This document shows positions 35,483-44,484 of a stretch of DNA of 64,000 bases, in pieces. Source of the stretch: Microvirga sp. KLBC 81 (GTDB lineage Bacteria > Pseudomonadota > Alphaproteobacteria > Rhizobiales > Beijerinckiaceae); the NCBI RefSeq assembly GCF_003075415.1, contig NZ_QDAH01000008.1, positions 94,889 through 158,888 on the forward strand, read 5' to 3'. Made by a program: the position numbers and the translations under genes. Under the pieces are notes generated by a model. The model was not told where the DNA came from. It did not search any database and saw only the letters and a list, made by a program, of their open reading frames with translations. Positions within the stretch are counted from its first letter, which is position 1. Every line of letters starts with the position of its first letter.

Positions 35483-35971
35483 ATGAACGGAACTGCCTTC
35501 GAGGACTATGCCATAGGATTCGAGCGTGAGAGCTTCGCGCGCACGGTCACAGAGGCCGATATTGTTGCCCACGCTGGGCAGACGGGTGATTTCTTCCCGC
35601 ATCATGTCGACGAGGAGTTCGCGCGGACAACCCCTTTCGGCGGGCGCATCGCTCATGGCACCCTGATCCTGTCCATCGGGATTGGGCTCCTGGCCCGTGA
35701 GATCAACCCGCTGTCATTCAGCTACGGTTACGATCGCCTGCGATTTGTCCGTCCCGTGAGGATCGGCGACACAATCCGGGCGAGGGCGACGGTCGTCGCA
35801 AAACAGGAAGATCCGAAGCGGATGGACCATGGGCGCGTCATCGAACGCTGCGAGGTCATCAACCAACGGGATGAGGTTGTTGTCGTCGCAGATCATATCA
35901 GAATGGTACGGAGGAGAAACGCCGTCGACTCCGATCGGACGACCACGGAAGAGAGCGTCTTGCCCGCCTGA
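35483..35971 (+). CDS. MaoC-family dehydratase
   Basis: A 162-residue hot-dog-fold hydratase. The active-site region is HAGQTGDFFPHHVDEEFART with FGGRIAHGTLILSI, matching the MaoC (R)-enoyl-CoA hydratase pattern. It presumably hydrates or dehydrates a CoA ester derived from the acid imported by the preceding TRAP transporter. It is the last gene of that operon. The tail beyond about residue 140 is basic and probably disordered. Confidence 0.88.
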   Translation: MNGTAFEDYAIGFERESFARTVTEADIVAHAGQTGDFFPHHVDEEFARTTPFGGRIAHGTLILSIGIGLLAREINPLSFSYGYDRLRFVRPVRIGDTIRARATVVAKQEDPKRMDHGRVIERCEVINQRDEVVVVADHIRMVRRRNAVDSDRTTTEESVLPA

Positions 35972-36018
35972 TGGGGATGATCCTGGCCGGTCCCTTTGGG
36001 GTGGTTCATCATCGCTTC

Positions 36019-36253
36019 TACAGCATCGGACGTGAAAAGTGGACCTGCACTTTTGGGACCCATCCGATGCTTTCTCCTTCAATGAGAGCATCGTTGAGAG
36101 CGGAAAACCGGATCCACTTTTCCGCACGATGCTCTAGAGCCTCGGACGTGAAAAGTGGATTTGCACTTTTGAGGCTCAGCCATGCTCCCTTTTATACAAA
36201 GCGCATCATTGACTGCGGAAAACCGGATCCACTTTTCAAGCACGATGCGCTAA
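36019..36253. repeat. Interspersed palindromic repeat, copies 5 and 6 in tandem
   Basis: Two units abut at about 36134. Each has CGGACGTGAAAAGTGGA, a TGCACTTTTG half, GCGGAAAACCGGATCCACTT and ends in an ACGATGCxCTA box. Together they fill most of the 403-base gap between the MaoC gene and the small ORF after minD. It is the only tandem array of this repeat in the window. Confidence 0.9.
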
Positions 36254-36374
36254 TGCATGGTTGGTCTTGGCATTATGCTCCGAGTGGCAGTCGGAGCTGA
36301 CCAGAGCACCGTTTCTGGTGGGTGCTCCGGCAGCGCAAGCAAAGATGCAGGCACCCCATGTTCGAATGCCGGTA

Positions 36375-36470
36375 TCAGCTTTCAGAGATCGCTTCAGCCT
36401 CCCGCAGGGTGTAGGAGATCTCTCCCTTCGGCAGTTCATTCCGAAGTTGAAGGAAACCGGGTAGGCTCAT
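36375..36470 (-). CDS. 31-residue ORF coupled to minD (possible MinE remnant)
   Basis: The ATG overlaps the minD stop (ATGA), the usual place for minE. GGAGAGC lies upstream. The product MSLPGFLQLRNELPKGEISY continues with TLREAEAISES and stops. Only LRE fits MinE at a comparable position, far too little to call it. It may be a decayed minE or a chance frame. Confidence 0.3.
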   Translation of the reverse strand: MSLPGFLQLRNELPKGEISYTLREAEAISES

Positions 36471-37333
36471 GCTGCTCTCCGGGTGAACAACTTCCCCAAG
36501 AAGCGTGTGGTCTCGGCCGGAACCGGCGCAGGGCTTTTTGTCTCGCCTTTCAGCCGTGCGGCAGCTTCAAGGTAGGCTCGGGCCGGTGCACTGTCAGGGC
36601 TGCCAATCGTTACTGGTTCGCCAATGTTGGATGTGCGCAACACCTCCTTACTCTCCGGGATGATGCCCAAAAGCGGAACGGAGAGAATTTCCAGCACATC
36701 CTGCACCTTCAGGATATCGCCGCGCTGCGCACGGGCTGCGTCATACCGAGTAAGGAGAAGATGCTTCTCGATCCGCTCGCCGTTTTCAGCCTTCTCGGTT
36801 TTTGAATCGAGCATGCCAATGATGCGGTCAGCGTCGCGAACTGACGAGACCTCCGGATTGACCACAATGACAGCCATATCTGCATGCCGCATCGCCAGGG
36901 TTGCGCCTTTTTCAATCCCAGCTGGGCTGTCGCAGATCACCCAGTCGAACTTTTCCTTTAGCTGATGGATGACCTTCGCAACGCCGTCCTCAGTAAGACT
37001 ATCTTTTTCACGAGTCTGTGAGGTTGGAAGCAGTGTCAGCGTCTCGACGCGCTTATCTCGGACCAGAGCTTGCGAGAGCTTGGCTTCACCCGTGATGACG
37101 CTGATCAAATCGTAAACTACGCGGCGTTCAGCGCCTAAAACCAAATCAAGGTTTCTCAGGCCGACATCGAAATCAACAACGACTACATTCTGTCCTGCCT
37201 TTGCTAAGGCAGCTCCTAAAGAGGCCGTTGAAGTCGTCTTGCCGACCCCTCCCTTACCGGAGGCCACAACGACAACTTTGCCGGTTTTAACGTGTGGCTT
37301 CGATTTGCTGTGCCTTGGCCGCGGTTTCTTCAT
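36467..37333 (-). CDS. minD: Septum-site determining ATPase MinD
   Basis: A 288-residue deviant-Walker ATPase. GKGGVGKTTS near residue 26 is the P-loop, VVVVDFDVGLRNLDLVLG the switch region, and VICDSPAGIEKGATLAM the Walker B region. The C-terminal amphipathic FLGKLFTRRAA fits the MinD membrane-targeting sequence. MinD recruits MinC to the membrane to block polar division. It has a basic N-terminal extension of about 16 residues. The start at 37333 follows AAGGAG. No minC or intact minE adjoins it. A consensus CtrA box lies about 155 bases upstream. ParA-like plasmid partitioning is less likely given the C-terminus. Confidence 0.85.
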   Translation of the reverse strand: MKKPRPRHSKSKPHVKTGKVVVVASGKGGVGKTTSTASLGAALAKAGQNVVVVDFDVGLRNLDLVLGAERRVVYDLISVITGEAKLSQALVRDKRVETLTLLPTSQTREKDSLTEDGVAKVIHQLKEKFDWVICDSPAGIEKGATLAMRHADMAVIVVNPEVSSVRDADRIIGMLDSKTEKAENGERIEKHLLLTRYDAARAQRGDILKVQDVLEILSVPLLGIIPESKEVLRTSNIGEPVTIGSPDSAPARAYLEAAARLKGETKSPAPVPAETTRFLGKLFTRRAA

Positions 37334-37756
37334 GGTTGGCGTTCTCCTTAGCAACCGTGATGGGGCACGGCACCCACTCAAGCACAAGTGTAACGCAGAG
37401 AAGGCAACACCGAAGCAGAACGATGGAATGCCTCAAGTGAGGTCGCTCTGATTCTCGTCGGGTCAGTTGATTTCGTGCCCTGGGCGGTTAACAGGAGGTT
37501 AAATGTCCTGGAGGTAGTTCGAATGAAGGTGTGAGTTCGGAATGTCTCCTAATGCCATATCTGAGACATTACGCCTTCGTCAGCTCACAGGCGTGAAGCA
37601 GACGTCCCCGCGGGGCGGGGAAGACCCTGATCCGACCCGTTGCCGACGCTCAGTGCCAACTTGTGTCTCATTGCGATAAAGCGCGCGATGTTCTGCTTAC
37701 GCAGATGTTCTGCTTACGCATTAGACCCGCGCACGTACTCGGAGTGCGCGAGGCAG
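37334..37756. other. Intergenic region upstream of minD
   Basis: About 420 bases. It holds a CtrA box (listed separately). Nothing else is convincing. Confidence 0.4.
37488..37502. promoter_or_regulatory. CtrA box upstream of minD
   Basis: TTAACAGGAGGTTAA is an exact TTAA-N7-TTAA. It lies 155 bases upstream of the leftward minD start. In some alphaproteobacteria CtrA controls division-site genes, so direct control of minD is plausible. Confidence 0.5.
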
Positions 37757-37850
37757 AAGCATCGTTCTGGGCGGAGAACCCGGCCCACTTTTCGCTGACG
37801 TGGCCCTTCGGGTCACTGACGCGGACCTCCGGCTCCGCACGATGCGCTAG
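37757..37850. repeat. Interspersed palindromic repeat, copy 7
   Basis: Runs from AGCATCGTTCTGGGCGGAG through CTGACGTGGCCCTTCGGG to CCGCACGATGCGCTAG. It lies upstream of the M20 hydrolase gene. Confidence 0.85.
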
Positions 37851-38009
37851 GGGCCGATCCGGCTTGGCGGAACGAAGAAGCCATCCATGAGACCGCCATG
37901 ATGGATCCAAGAGTGTTCTGATTAGAGCAACGCAGCCATCCCGAAACGACACTAGCGCCTTTTGTGTGGCTTCTGAATCATTGACTCTGTCGATCACAGG
38001 GGGATGCCA

Positions 38010-39158
38010 ATGAAATCAGAGGAAATCGCCGAGACAATCTCATGGCGGCATCATTTGCATCGCAACCCGGAGCTCGCCTTCGAGGAGCATGAGACTTCGA
38101 CCTTCGTTGCCCGCATGCTCGACTCGTTTGGCTTGAAGGTCTCCACGGGGCTCGCGGGCACTGGTGTGGTCGGAACGCTGTCGCGGGGCTCTTCCGGCCG
38201 ATCCATTGGGATCAGGGCCGATATGGACGCCCTGCCGATCGAGGAACTCGGCCAAGTCCCGTACCGATCGCTCAGGCCGGGCAAGATGCATGCCTGCGGC
38301 CATGATGGCCATGTTGCCATGTTGCTCGCCGCGGCTCGGGACTGCGCCCAGTCCGGCCGCTTCGATGGTACCGTTCATTTCATTTTCCAACCGGCCGAGG
38401 AGAATGAAGGCGGCGCGCGGCGGATGGTGGAGGACGGGTTGTTCACGGAGTTTCCGTGCGACGCCGTCTACGCGCTCCACAACTGGCCAGGGATGCCGGT
38501 GGGATCATGCGTCGCCCGAGACGGCGCCATGATGGCCGCCTTCGGCACGTTTGAAATCGTGATCGATGGAGCCGGAGCGCACGGGGCCATGCCGCACGAG
38601 GGCGTCGACCCGATCGTCGCCGCCTGCGCGCTCGGAACCTCCCTGCAAACGATCGTGAGCCGGAACGTGTCGCCCCTGGAGCCTGCCGTTCTTTCGATTA
38701 CCCAGATTCACGCCGGCGAAGCCTGGAATGTCATTCCGCCCAGTTGTGTCATCCGCGGCACGACACGATGGTTCGATAATGCCGTTGGCGACCGTATCGA
38801 GAGCCGTGTGACCGACCTCGCCAACTCGGTCGTGAACGGCTTCGGATGCAAGGCCACAATCCGCTACGAGCGGCGCTATCCTGCGACCATCAACGATGCC
38901 GCCGAGGCGGCGTTTATCCGCTCCGTGGTAGGTGCCCAGACGAAAATCAGGATCGAAGACGCTCCGCCGAGTATGGCCGCCGAGGACTTTGCCTTCATGA
39001 TGGAGGCCCGACCGGGGTGCTACCTGTGGCTCGGAAGCGCCCGTGACGGAGCGAACCCTGGCCTCCATTCCCCTTACTTCGACTTCAATGACGAGGTCAT
39101 CCCCCACGGCGTGGACCTTTGGCGCAGGGTGGTCGAGACGAGGCTCTCCTCCTGCTAA
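38010..39158 (+). CDS. M20 family amidohydrolase (hippurate hydrolase-like)
   Basis: A 382-residue M20D metallohydrolase that would cleave an N-acyl amino acid or related amide in the cytoplasm. Metal ligands and catalytic residues are in MHACGHDGHVAM, PAEENEGGARRMVEDG and APPSMAAEDFAFMM. The dimerisation domain contains HGAMPHEGVDP. The ATG at 38010 lies six bases after AGGGGG, and an ATG two codons earlier is also possible. It is followed by a LysR regulator and metabolic genes that may process the released product, with a DUF3100 membrane module as a candidate importer. Confidence 0.9.
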   Translation: MKSEEIAETISWRHHLHRNPELAFEEHETSTFVARMLDSFGLKVSTGLAGTGVVGTLSRGSSGRSIGIRADMDALPIEELGQVPYRSLRPGKMHACGHDGHVAMLLAAARDCAQSGRFDGTVHFIFQPAEENEGGARRMVEDGLFTEFPCDAVYALHNWPGMPVGSCVARDGAMMAAFGTFEIVIDGAGAHGAMPHEGVDPIVAACALGTSLQTIVSRNVSPLEPAVLSITQIHAGEAWNVIPPSCVIRGTTRWFDNAVGDRIESRVTDLANSVVNGFGCKATIRYERRYPATINDAAEAAFIRSVVGAQTKIRIEDAPPSMAAEDFAFMMEARPGCYLWLGSARDGANPGLHSPYFDFNDEVIPHGVDLWRRVVETRLSSC

Positions 39159-39299
39159 GGGGAGTTGGATGGGCCACCGCATGACGGCGGTCCGGGAGGC
39201 TCGGACGCAGGCGTAAATGAGGCGAGCAATGAGACGAAATTATAGCGCCGCTTCGAAATAGGGCTTGCCCAAAACGCCCGCCGATGCTGACTGTGCGTC

Positions 39300-40226
39300 A
39301 TGTCCTTGGATGCGTTAGACACCCGCGCGCTTCGTCACTTCCTGGCCGTGGTCCGAACCGGCTCGATCAGGGCCGCCGCGGATCATATCAGCATTGCGCC
39401 CTCGGCGGTGAGCCGCCAGATCGCCGATATCGAGCACCGCCTTGGCCTGCCCATCTTCGAACGATCGGCCAGAGGCGTCGTCCTCACCGAGGCGGGTGAA
39501 CTCCTGGCAGAGCACGCCAAACGCATGGTCGAGGACGAGGAACTCCTGCGCGAGCAACTCGGTCGCCTGAAAGGCATCAAGCAGGGGCTCGTCAGGATCA
39601 GCTGCGGAGACGGGTTCGTCGCGGACATGATGGCGAACGGGCTCAGGACGTTTGCCCAGGTCTATCCGGATATCCGGTTCACGATTCAGCTTGCCGGAAC
39701 CGCGGGCGTTCTTGCGGCGGTCTCGGATGGCGATGCCGATGTCGGTCTCGTCTATAATCCCGTCATCGATACCAGCGTCCGGTCGATTGCCATCGCGAGG
39801 CAGCCCCTTGCGGTCATAACCCCACCGGGCCACCCACTCCTGACGCGGCCGAGCATCAGTCTGGCTGAAAGCCTCGCGCACCCTTGTGCGCTGCTCATTC
39901 CGGGCCATGGCGTCCGCCAGCTCGTCGGGCGCGTGGCGGCCGATTGCGGGCTTGCCTTGTCGCCTGCACTGGAGACCCCCTCGATCGACGTTCTCCGCCA
40001 ATTTGTCCGCGCCGGGCTCGGGATCACCTATCTCCCTCCGTTTGCGGTCGATACGGAGTTGGCCCGCGGCGAGGTCGGTGTCGTCACGCTTACGGATCCG
40101 CTGCTGGTCGAGGCAAGCGCCCACATCATCGTGCGGGCGCGGCGGCGCCTCCCAGTCTCAGTCGAACAACTGGTCGGTCACATCGCACGCGAAATGGTCG
40201 CGTTCCGGGTGAAGCATCCCTACTGA
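39300..40226 (+). CDS. LysR-family transcriptional regulator
   Basis: A 308-residue LysR-type regulator. The HTH has LRHFLAVVRTGSIRAAADHI and IAPSAVSRQIADIEHRLGLP. The effector-binding domain follows. It is 141 bases after the M20 gene on the same strand. A TTGC-N7-GCAA palindrome with a T-N11-A core lies just downstream of its stop, upstream of the dehydrogenase operon. A near-identical site precedes the DUF3100 genes. These are its likely targets. The effector is unknown. Confidence 0.88.
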   Translation: MSLDALDTRALRHFLAVVRTGSIRAAADHISIAPSAVSRQIADIEHRLGLPIFERSARGVVLTEAGELLAEHAKRMVEDEELLREQLGRLKGIKQGLVRISCGDGFVADMMANGLRTFAQVYPDIRFTIQLAGTAGVLAAVSDGDADVGLVYNPVIDTSVRSIAIARQPLAVITPPGHPLLTRPSISLAESLAHPCALLIPGHGVRQLVGRVAADCGLALSPALETPSIDVLRQFVRAGLGITYLPPFAVDTELARGEVGVVTLTDPLLVEASAHIIVRARRRLPVSVEQLVGHIAREMVAFRVKHPY

Positions 40227-40232
40227 ATTGGC

Positions 40233-40253
40233 GTGTTGCTGACCCGGCAACAC
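40233..40253. promoter_or_regulatory. LysR-type operator GTGTTGC-N7-GCAACAC
   Basis: Perfect seven-base arms with a seven-base spacer, containing T-N11-A. It is centred about 110 bases upstream of the dehydrogenase ATG and followed by CACCTTGTT. The DUF3100 operon has the same layout. Confidence 0.65.
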
Positions 40254-40353
40254 CTTGTTCTTTCCTTTCGTCTTGCTGGCAACAACTCCGTCCCTGACTG
40301 TTGCTCGAACATCGGATCGCCGGAAGGCGGCGGCCTGGAGGAAGGAACATCGA

Positions 40354-41265
40354 ATGAGCAAACAGGATCGTGAAACGGTCGGGGTTATCGGCCTCGGAAG
40401 CATGGGCCTGGGGATGGCGCAGACGCTTGCCGGCAAGGGTTTCCGGACCCTGGGCTACGATGTCTCGGATGCCCGTTGCGATGCCGCCGCAGCAGTAGGG
40501 GTCGAGCGCGCCCGGACAATCGGGGATGTCTTCGCCGACGCGAGCTTCGTCGTGTTCTCGCTGCCCTCCGCGCGTGAGGTGGAAGCGGTCGTGAAAGCTC
40601 CGGGGGGCCTGCTCGAACGCAAAGGGGCAAAGCGGGTCATCATCATCGATACGTCGACCTCGGAGCCGGATATCAGTCGGACCCTCGCCGCGGAGCTGGC
40701 CACCGCCGGGCACGGCTTCATCGACGCGCCTGTCAGCGGGGGCCCCCTAGGGGCCAGCTCGGGCAACCTCACGATGATGATCGGCGGCAGCGAGGAGGAA
40801 GTTGCCCTGGCTCGCCCGGTCATCGAGGCGATGGCCTCCAAGATCCTGCATGTCGGCCCGACCGGCGCCGGAAACGTGGCGAAGCTCGTCAACAACATGC
40901 TGGTCGCCGCTCACATGATTACGACGAGCGAGGGATTGCGGCTTGCGGCTGCTGCCGGCGTGGATCCTGACTCGGCCCTGCGGGTCGTGAACGCCGCCAC
41001 CGGACGATCGGCGCTCAGTGAGATTCACTTCCCGAAATGGATCATGTCGGAGCGTTTCGACAGCGGGTTCTCGATGGGACTGATGCGCAAGGATGTGCGT
41101 CTTGCCAGGGAGCTGGCGGAGCGGGTCGGGGTCGATCTCCCCATTGCCCAGGCCGTTTCGCGGCAATGGGGACCGGAAAGCGACCACTTGGCCGATACCG
41201 ACGATTTCACGCGCATGGGCGCCGTTTCGTCCGCTCTCGCCTCCTCCAGCAAGAAGGTTGCCTGA
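40354..41265 (+). CDS. Beta-hydroxyacid dehydrogenase (3-hydroxyisobutyrate dehydrogenase family)
   Basis: A 303-residue NAD(P)-dependent dehydrogenase. The nucleotide motif is GVIGLGSMGLGMAQTLAGKG. The substrate loop is FIDAPVSGGPLGASSGNLTM. The catalytic lysine is in GNVAKLVNNML. It oxidises a beta-hydroxy acid to its semialdehyde or a related pair. The next gene is an aldehyde dehydrogenase one base later, which could remove the aldehyde product. The ribosome site GGAGGAAGGAA precedes the ATG. The substrate is unknown. Confidence 0.88.
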   Translation: MSKQDRETVGVIGLGSMGLGMAQTLAGKGFRTLGYDVSDARCDAAAAVGVERARTIGDVFADASFVVFSLPSAREVEAVVKAPGGLLERKGAKRVIIIDTSTSEPDISRTLAAELATAGHGFIDAPVSGGPLGASSGNLTMMIGGSEEEVALARPVIEAMASKILHVGPTGAGNVAKLVNNMLVAAHMITTSEGLRLAAAAGVDPDSALRVVNAATGRSALSEIHFPKWIMSERFDSGFSMGLMRKDVRLARELAERVGVDLPIAQAVSRQWGPESDHLADTDDFTRMGAVSSALASSSKKVA

Positions 41266-41266
41266 C

Positions 41267-42811
41267 ATGAACATGCCCCTCGCTAATACTGACAGCAGCG
41301 CACGCGTTCTGGAACTTCTCCAGGATCTCCTGCCGTCGAAGGAGATCGGAAGCCTTGTCGCCGGTCAGATCCTTCCCGGAAATGGAGAGGCCGTCGATTT
41401 GGTCGATCCTGCAACCGGCAAGGTCTTCCTGACTTATGCGGACGCCGGATCGGCCGTGGTCGATGCGGCGATGGAGGCTGCCCGGGAGGCGCAGGGCCGC
41501 TGGATGGCGCTGACCGCATCGGCGCGCGGCAGGGTGATCTGGGAGATCGGCAGGCTTCTGCGCGAGAATGCACCAGCCATCGCCGAGCTGGAAAGCCGGA
41601 CCGCAGGCCAGCCGATCCGCGACACGCGCGGCTTGATCGGCAAGGTTGCCGAGATGTTCGAGTACTATGCCGGATGGGCCGACAAGATGTACGGCGATGT
41701 CATCCCCGTACCGACCACCCATCTCAACTATACCCGCCACGAGCCCTACGGCGTCGTGGTGCAGATCACTCCTTGGAATGCGCCTTTGTTCACAGCGGGC
41801 TGGCAGATCGCTCCGGCCATCTGCGCCGGCAATGCCGTCGTGCTCAAGCCTTCTGAACTGACCCCGCTGACATCCCTCGTCCTCGGCGCCCTCTGTGAGC
41901 GCGCCGGAGCTCCGAAAGGCCTCGTGAACGTCATTGCAGGCGTCGGCCGGACGTCCGGCCAGTATGCGGTCGCCCATCCGAAGACCGCCCTGGTCGTGTT
42001 CGTCGGCTCGGCAGCGGCCGGTTCCGCCATCGCTGCAACGGCAGCCCGCAATGTGGTGCCCTGCATCCTGGAACTTGGCGGCAAGTCGGCCAACATTGTC
42101 TTCGCCGATGGCGACATTGACCGAGCTGTCGTCGGCGCCCAATCGGCCATCTTCGCGTCCGCGGGGCAGAGCTGCGTGGCCGGATCTCGCCTGCTCGTCC
42201 AGCGCACCGTGCACGCCGAGTTCGTCGAGAAGCTCGCGAAGGCCTCCGAGAAGATTCCCGTCGGAGCCCCTCTCGACAATCAGACCCAGATCGGCCCGAT
42301 CAACAACGAGCGGCAGTGGAAGAAGATCGACGAGATGGTCCGGCAGGGCATATCGGACGGCGCCCGGCTCGCAACTGGCGGATGCAAGCCCGCGCATCTC
42401 GAGGCAACAGGCGGTTTCTACTATTCCCCGACCATCCTGGATCGTGTCGACCCGGCGATGGAGATCGCCCGGGAAGAGGTCTTCGGACCCGTTCTGGCCG
42501 TGACGCCGTTCGATGACGAGGCCGAGGCGATTTCCATCGCCAATCGCACTCCCTACGGTCTTGCGGGAGCAGTCTGGACCGAAAACGTCGGGCGTGCACA
42601 TCGCGTGGCAGCCAACGTGCGCGCCGGGACTTTCTGGATCAACGGATACAAGACCATCAGCGTGATGTCTCCCTTTGGTGGCTTCGGCCGCAGCGGCTAC
42701 GGCCGTTCCAGCGGCAGGGAGGCTCTCATGGCCTATACCCAGACGAAGAGCGTGTGGGTTGAAACCGCCGAGGATCCGGCAATCACGTTCGGTTATCACC
42801 CGGTCGATTGA
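41267..42811 (+). CDS. Aldehyde dehydrogenase (NAD(P)+)
   Basis: A 514-residue ALDH-superfamily enzyme. VVVQITPWNAPLF and NAVVLKPSELTPL form the cofactor site, ILELGGKSANIV has the general base Glu, and ASAGQSCVAGSRLLVQ has the catalytic Cys. EEVFGPVLAVTPF and GGFGRSGYGRSSG are late family motifs. It oxidises an aldehyde, probably one made by the preceding dehydrogenase. It starts one base after that gene's stop, so both share one message. Confidence 0.92.
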   Translation: MNMPLANTDSSARVLELLQDLLPSKEIGSLVAGQILPGNGEAVDLVDPATGKVFLTYADAGSAVVDAAMEAAREAQGRWMALTASARGRVIWEIGRLLRENAPAIAELESRTAGQPIRDTRGLIGKVAEMFEYYAGWADKMYGDVIPVPTTHLNYTRHEPYGVVVQITPWNAPLFTAGWQIAPAICAGNAVVLKPSELTPLTSLVLGALCERAGAPKGLVNVIAGVGRTSGQYAVAHPKTALVVFVGSAAAGSAIAATAARNVVPCILELGGKSANIVFADGDIDRAVVGAQSAIFASAGQSCVAGSRLLVQRTVHAEFVEKLAKASEKIPVGAPLDNQTQIGPINNERQWKKIDEMVRQGISDGARLATGGCKPAHLEATGGFYYSPTILDRVDPAMEIAREEVFGPVLAVTPFDDEAEAISIANRTPYGLAGAVWTENVGRAHRVAANVRAGTFWINGYKTISVMSPFGGFGRSGYGRSSGREALMAYTQTKSVWVETAEDPAITFGYHPVD

Positions 42812-43141
42812 GACCCGACAATCCGGCAGACGGGATTCAGGTAGACCTGTGTCCCGTCGGCGATCGCAAGGGCCCTTACCTTGCGGGCTCGCATCCTCAC
42901 TGGAGGCACATCGCGCAATCTGCGCAGCTTGGATTGCCATTCTGCAACGGGATGGAACAAGCATGCCTCACCTTATGGCGATTCCGCGCCACCAGGGCTA
43001 CGGCGTTGCCCAATCGGCAACACCTCGTTACGAAGAAGTGGTCTATTCGCCCGTTTGGCCGCCTTCATACTTCGTAGCCGCCTCACAAGGGGGCTGAGAC
43101 GAAAAGCGGCCCAGCCGCATGTGCTCGAGGGAACCAGAAAT
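42812..43141. other. Intergenic region with LysR-type site
   Basis: 330 bases between the aldehyde dehydrogenase and the DUF3100 gene. It has no convincing ORF. The palindrome at 43005-43021 is described separately. Confidence 0.5.
43005..43021. promoter_or_regulatory. LysR-type operator GTTGC-N7-GCAAC
   Basis: TTGC (43006-43009), CCAATCG and GCAA (43017-43020) form a T-N11-A palindrome followed by CACCTCGTT. The downstream CGGCAACACCT(C/T)GTT matches the site at 40233. It is centred about 130 bases upstream of the DUF3100 gene. Confidence 0.65.
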
Positions 43142-43975
43142 ATGGCACAGACAACATTGGAGAGATACGGAGGGGTCGGGCTACACCTCTTCGTTTTGGG
43201 AATCGTGGTGGTAGCCGAGGCCATAGGGCTGATCCGTATCCCCATTGGCACCGCTGCCGTGATCCTTTTACCAATCCTTTACGCCTTCGCGATGGGTATC
43301 ATTCTGAACCCGAACATCATGAAGGGCACTCGGCGCGTCCTGTCCGGCAACGCCACGAAGGTCGCCGGCACCATGATCGCCATCTCGATCATGCCGTTCA
43401 TCGCGAAATTCGGGACGACGGTCGGACCGCAGATCCAAAAGGTGATCGAGACCGGACCGGCCCTGGTGCTCCAGGAGATCGGCAACCTGGGCACCATCCT
43501 CGTTGCCTTCCCGGTGGCCGTCTTCCTGCTCAAAATGGGGCGTGAGGCGATCGGGGCGACCTATTCCATCGACCGTGAGCCGAACCTGGCCCTGATCGCG
43601 GACAAGTACGGGCTCAACAGTCCCGAGGGCGCCGGGGCGATGGGCGTCTACGCGACCGGGACGATCATCGGCACCTTCATCTTCGCGATCATGCCGCCCC
43701 TGATTCACAGTCTCGGAATCTTCGACGTCAGGGCACTCGCAATGTCGTGCGGAGTGGGGTCCGGCAGCATGCTGGCAGCCTGCACGGGCGCACTTGTGTC
43801 GGCGGCGCCCGCGGACAAGGATACGATCCTGGCCCTGGCCGCGGCGAGCAACATCCTTACCTATGCGACCGGCCTCTATGCCGGTGTGTTCGTCGCATTG
43901 CCGCTGACCGAATGGCTGTACCGGATCAGTCGCGGCGAACGGACGTCCAGCATTTCCCGGGAGGCACGGTCATGA
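43142..43975 (+). CDS. DUF3100 integral membrane protein
   Basis: A 277-residue polytopic membrane protein of the uncharacterised DUF3100 family. About seven hydrophobic segments are visible, for example HLFVLGIVVVAEAIGLI, AAVILLPILYAFAMGIIL and NLGTILVAFPVAVFLL. A glycine-rich stretch, MSCGVGSGSMLAACTGAL, near residue 205 is reminiscent of substrate-binding re-entrant loops of secondary transporters. The gene overlaps the next membrane gene (ATGA). With the M20 amidohydrolase and shared LysR sites, it may be half of a two-part importer. This is inference. Confidence 0.8.
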   Translation: MAQTTLERYGGVGLHLFVLGIVVVAEAIGLIRIPIGTAAVILLPILYAFAMGIILNPNIMKGTRRVLSGNATKVAGTMIAISIMPFIAKFGTTVGPQIQKVIETGPALVLQEIGNLGTILVAFPVAVFLLKMGREAIGATYSIDREPNLALIADKYGLNSPEGAGAMGVYATGTIIGTFIFAIMPPLIHSLGIFDVRALAMSCGVGSGSMLAACTGALVSAAPADKDTILALAAASNILTYATGLYAGVFVALPLTEWLYRISRGERTSSISREARS

Positions 43976-44484
43976 CCACTGAAACCATCAAGAACACCGC
44001 CGCATCGGCGGATATCCTGAACGTGGAAGATGAACGTCGGATCGACCTGGCTCATCACGCGTTGCTCCTGCTGGTCGCCTGCGTACTTGGCCTGATCAGC
44101 AACTGGGTCGCGACGAAGGTCGACCCGATGGCCGCACTGCCCGGGATGGCGCTCCTGTATGCGATTTCGATCGTGGGCCTTCTCCTGGCAAGGTTCGCAC
44201 CCTTCTATCTCCCCAGCGTCGCGTGGATCTCGCTTGTCGCGATCCTGGCAACGATTCCCGGCGTGCCGGGCTCAGCCTTTATCGTTGAACAGGTTGGAAA
44301 ACTGAACTTCCTCGCTTTGGCAACACCCGCGCTCGCCTATGGCGGCCTGGCGCTGACGCAGAACGAATTCCAGATTGCCCGCACCTCGGGCTGGAAGATC
44401 GTCATCGTTGCGATCTGCGTCATGTTCGGGACCTACATGGGCTCCGTCGTGGTCGCAGACGTGACCCTCAAGCTTTTCGAATGA
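43972..44484 (+). CDS. Small membrane protein paired with DUF3100
   Basis: A 170-residue protein with a hydrophilic N-terminus of about 30 residues and four or five hydrophobic segments (ALLLLVACVLGLISNWVA, MALLYAISIVGLLLARF, YLPSVAWISLVAILATIP, FLALATPALAYGGLAL, VIVAICVMFGTYMGSVVV). Its ATG overlaps the DUF3100 stop, so the two are translationally coupled and probably form one complex. I do not recognise a family. The partner and regulation suggest transport. Confidence 0.75.
   Translation: MTTETIKNTAASADILNVEDERRIDLAHHALLLLVACVLGLISNWVATKVDPMAALPGMALLYAISIVGLLLARFAPFYLPSVAWISLVAILATIPGVPGSAFIVEQVGKLNFLALATPALAYGGLALTQNEFQIARTSGWKIVIVAICVMFGTYMGSVVVADVTLKLFE

Noticed and set aside
36375..36470. 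Naming the minD-coupled micro-ORF minE
   Set aside because: Position fits but the residues do not, apart from LRE. Kept only as a low-confidence ORF.
37757..37850. Short ORFs inside the interspersed repeats (for example those beginning [12 protein letters not shown])
   Set aside because: The same peptide recurs wherever the repeat occurs, so it reflects repeat sequence and not genes.
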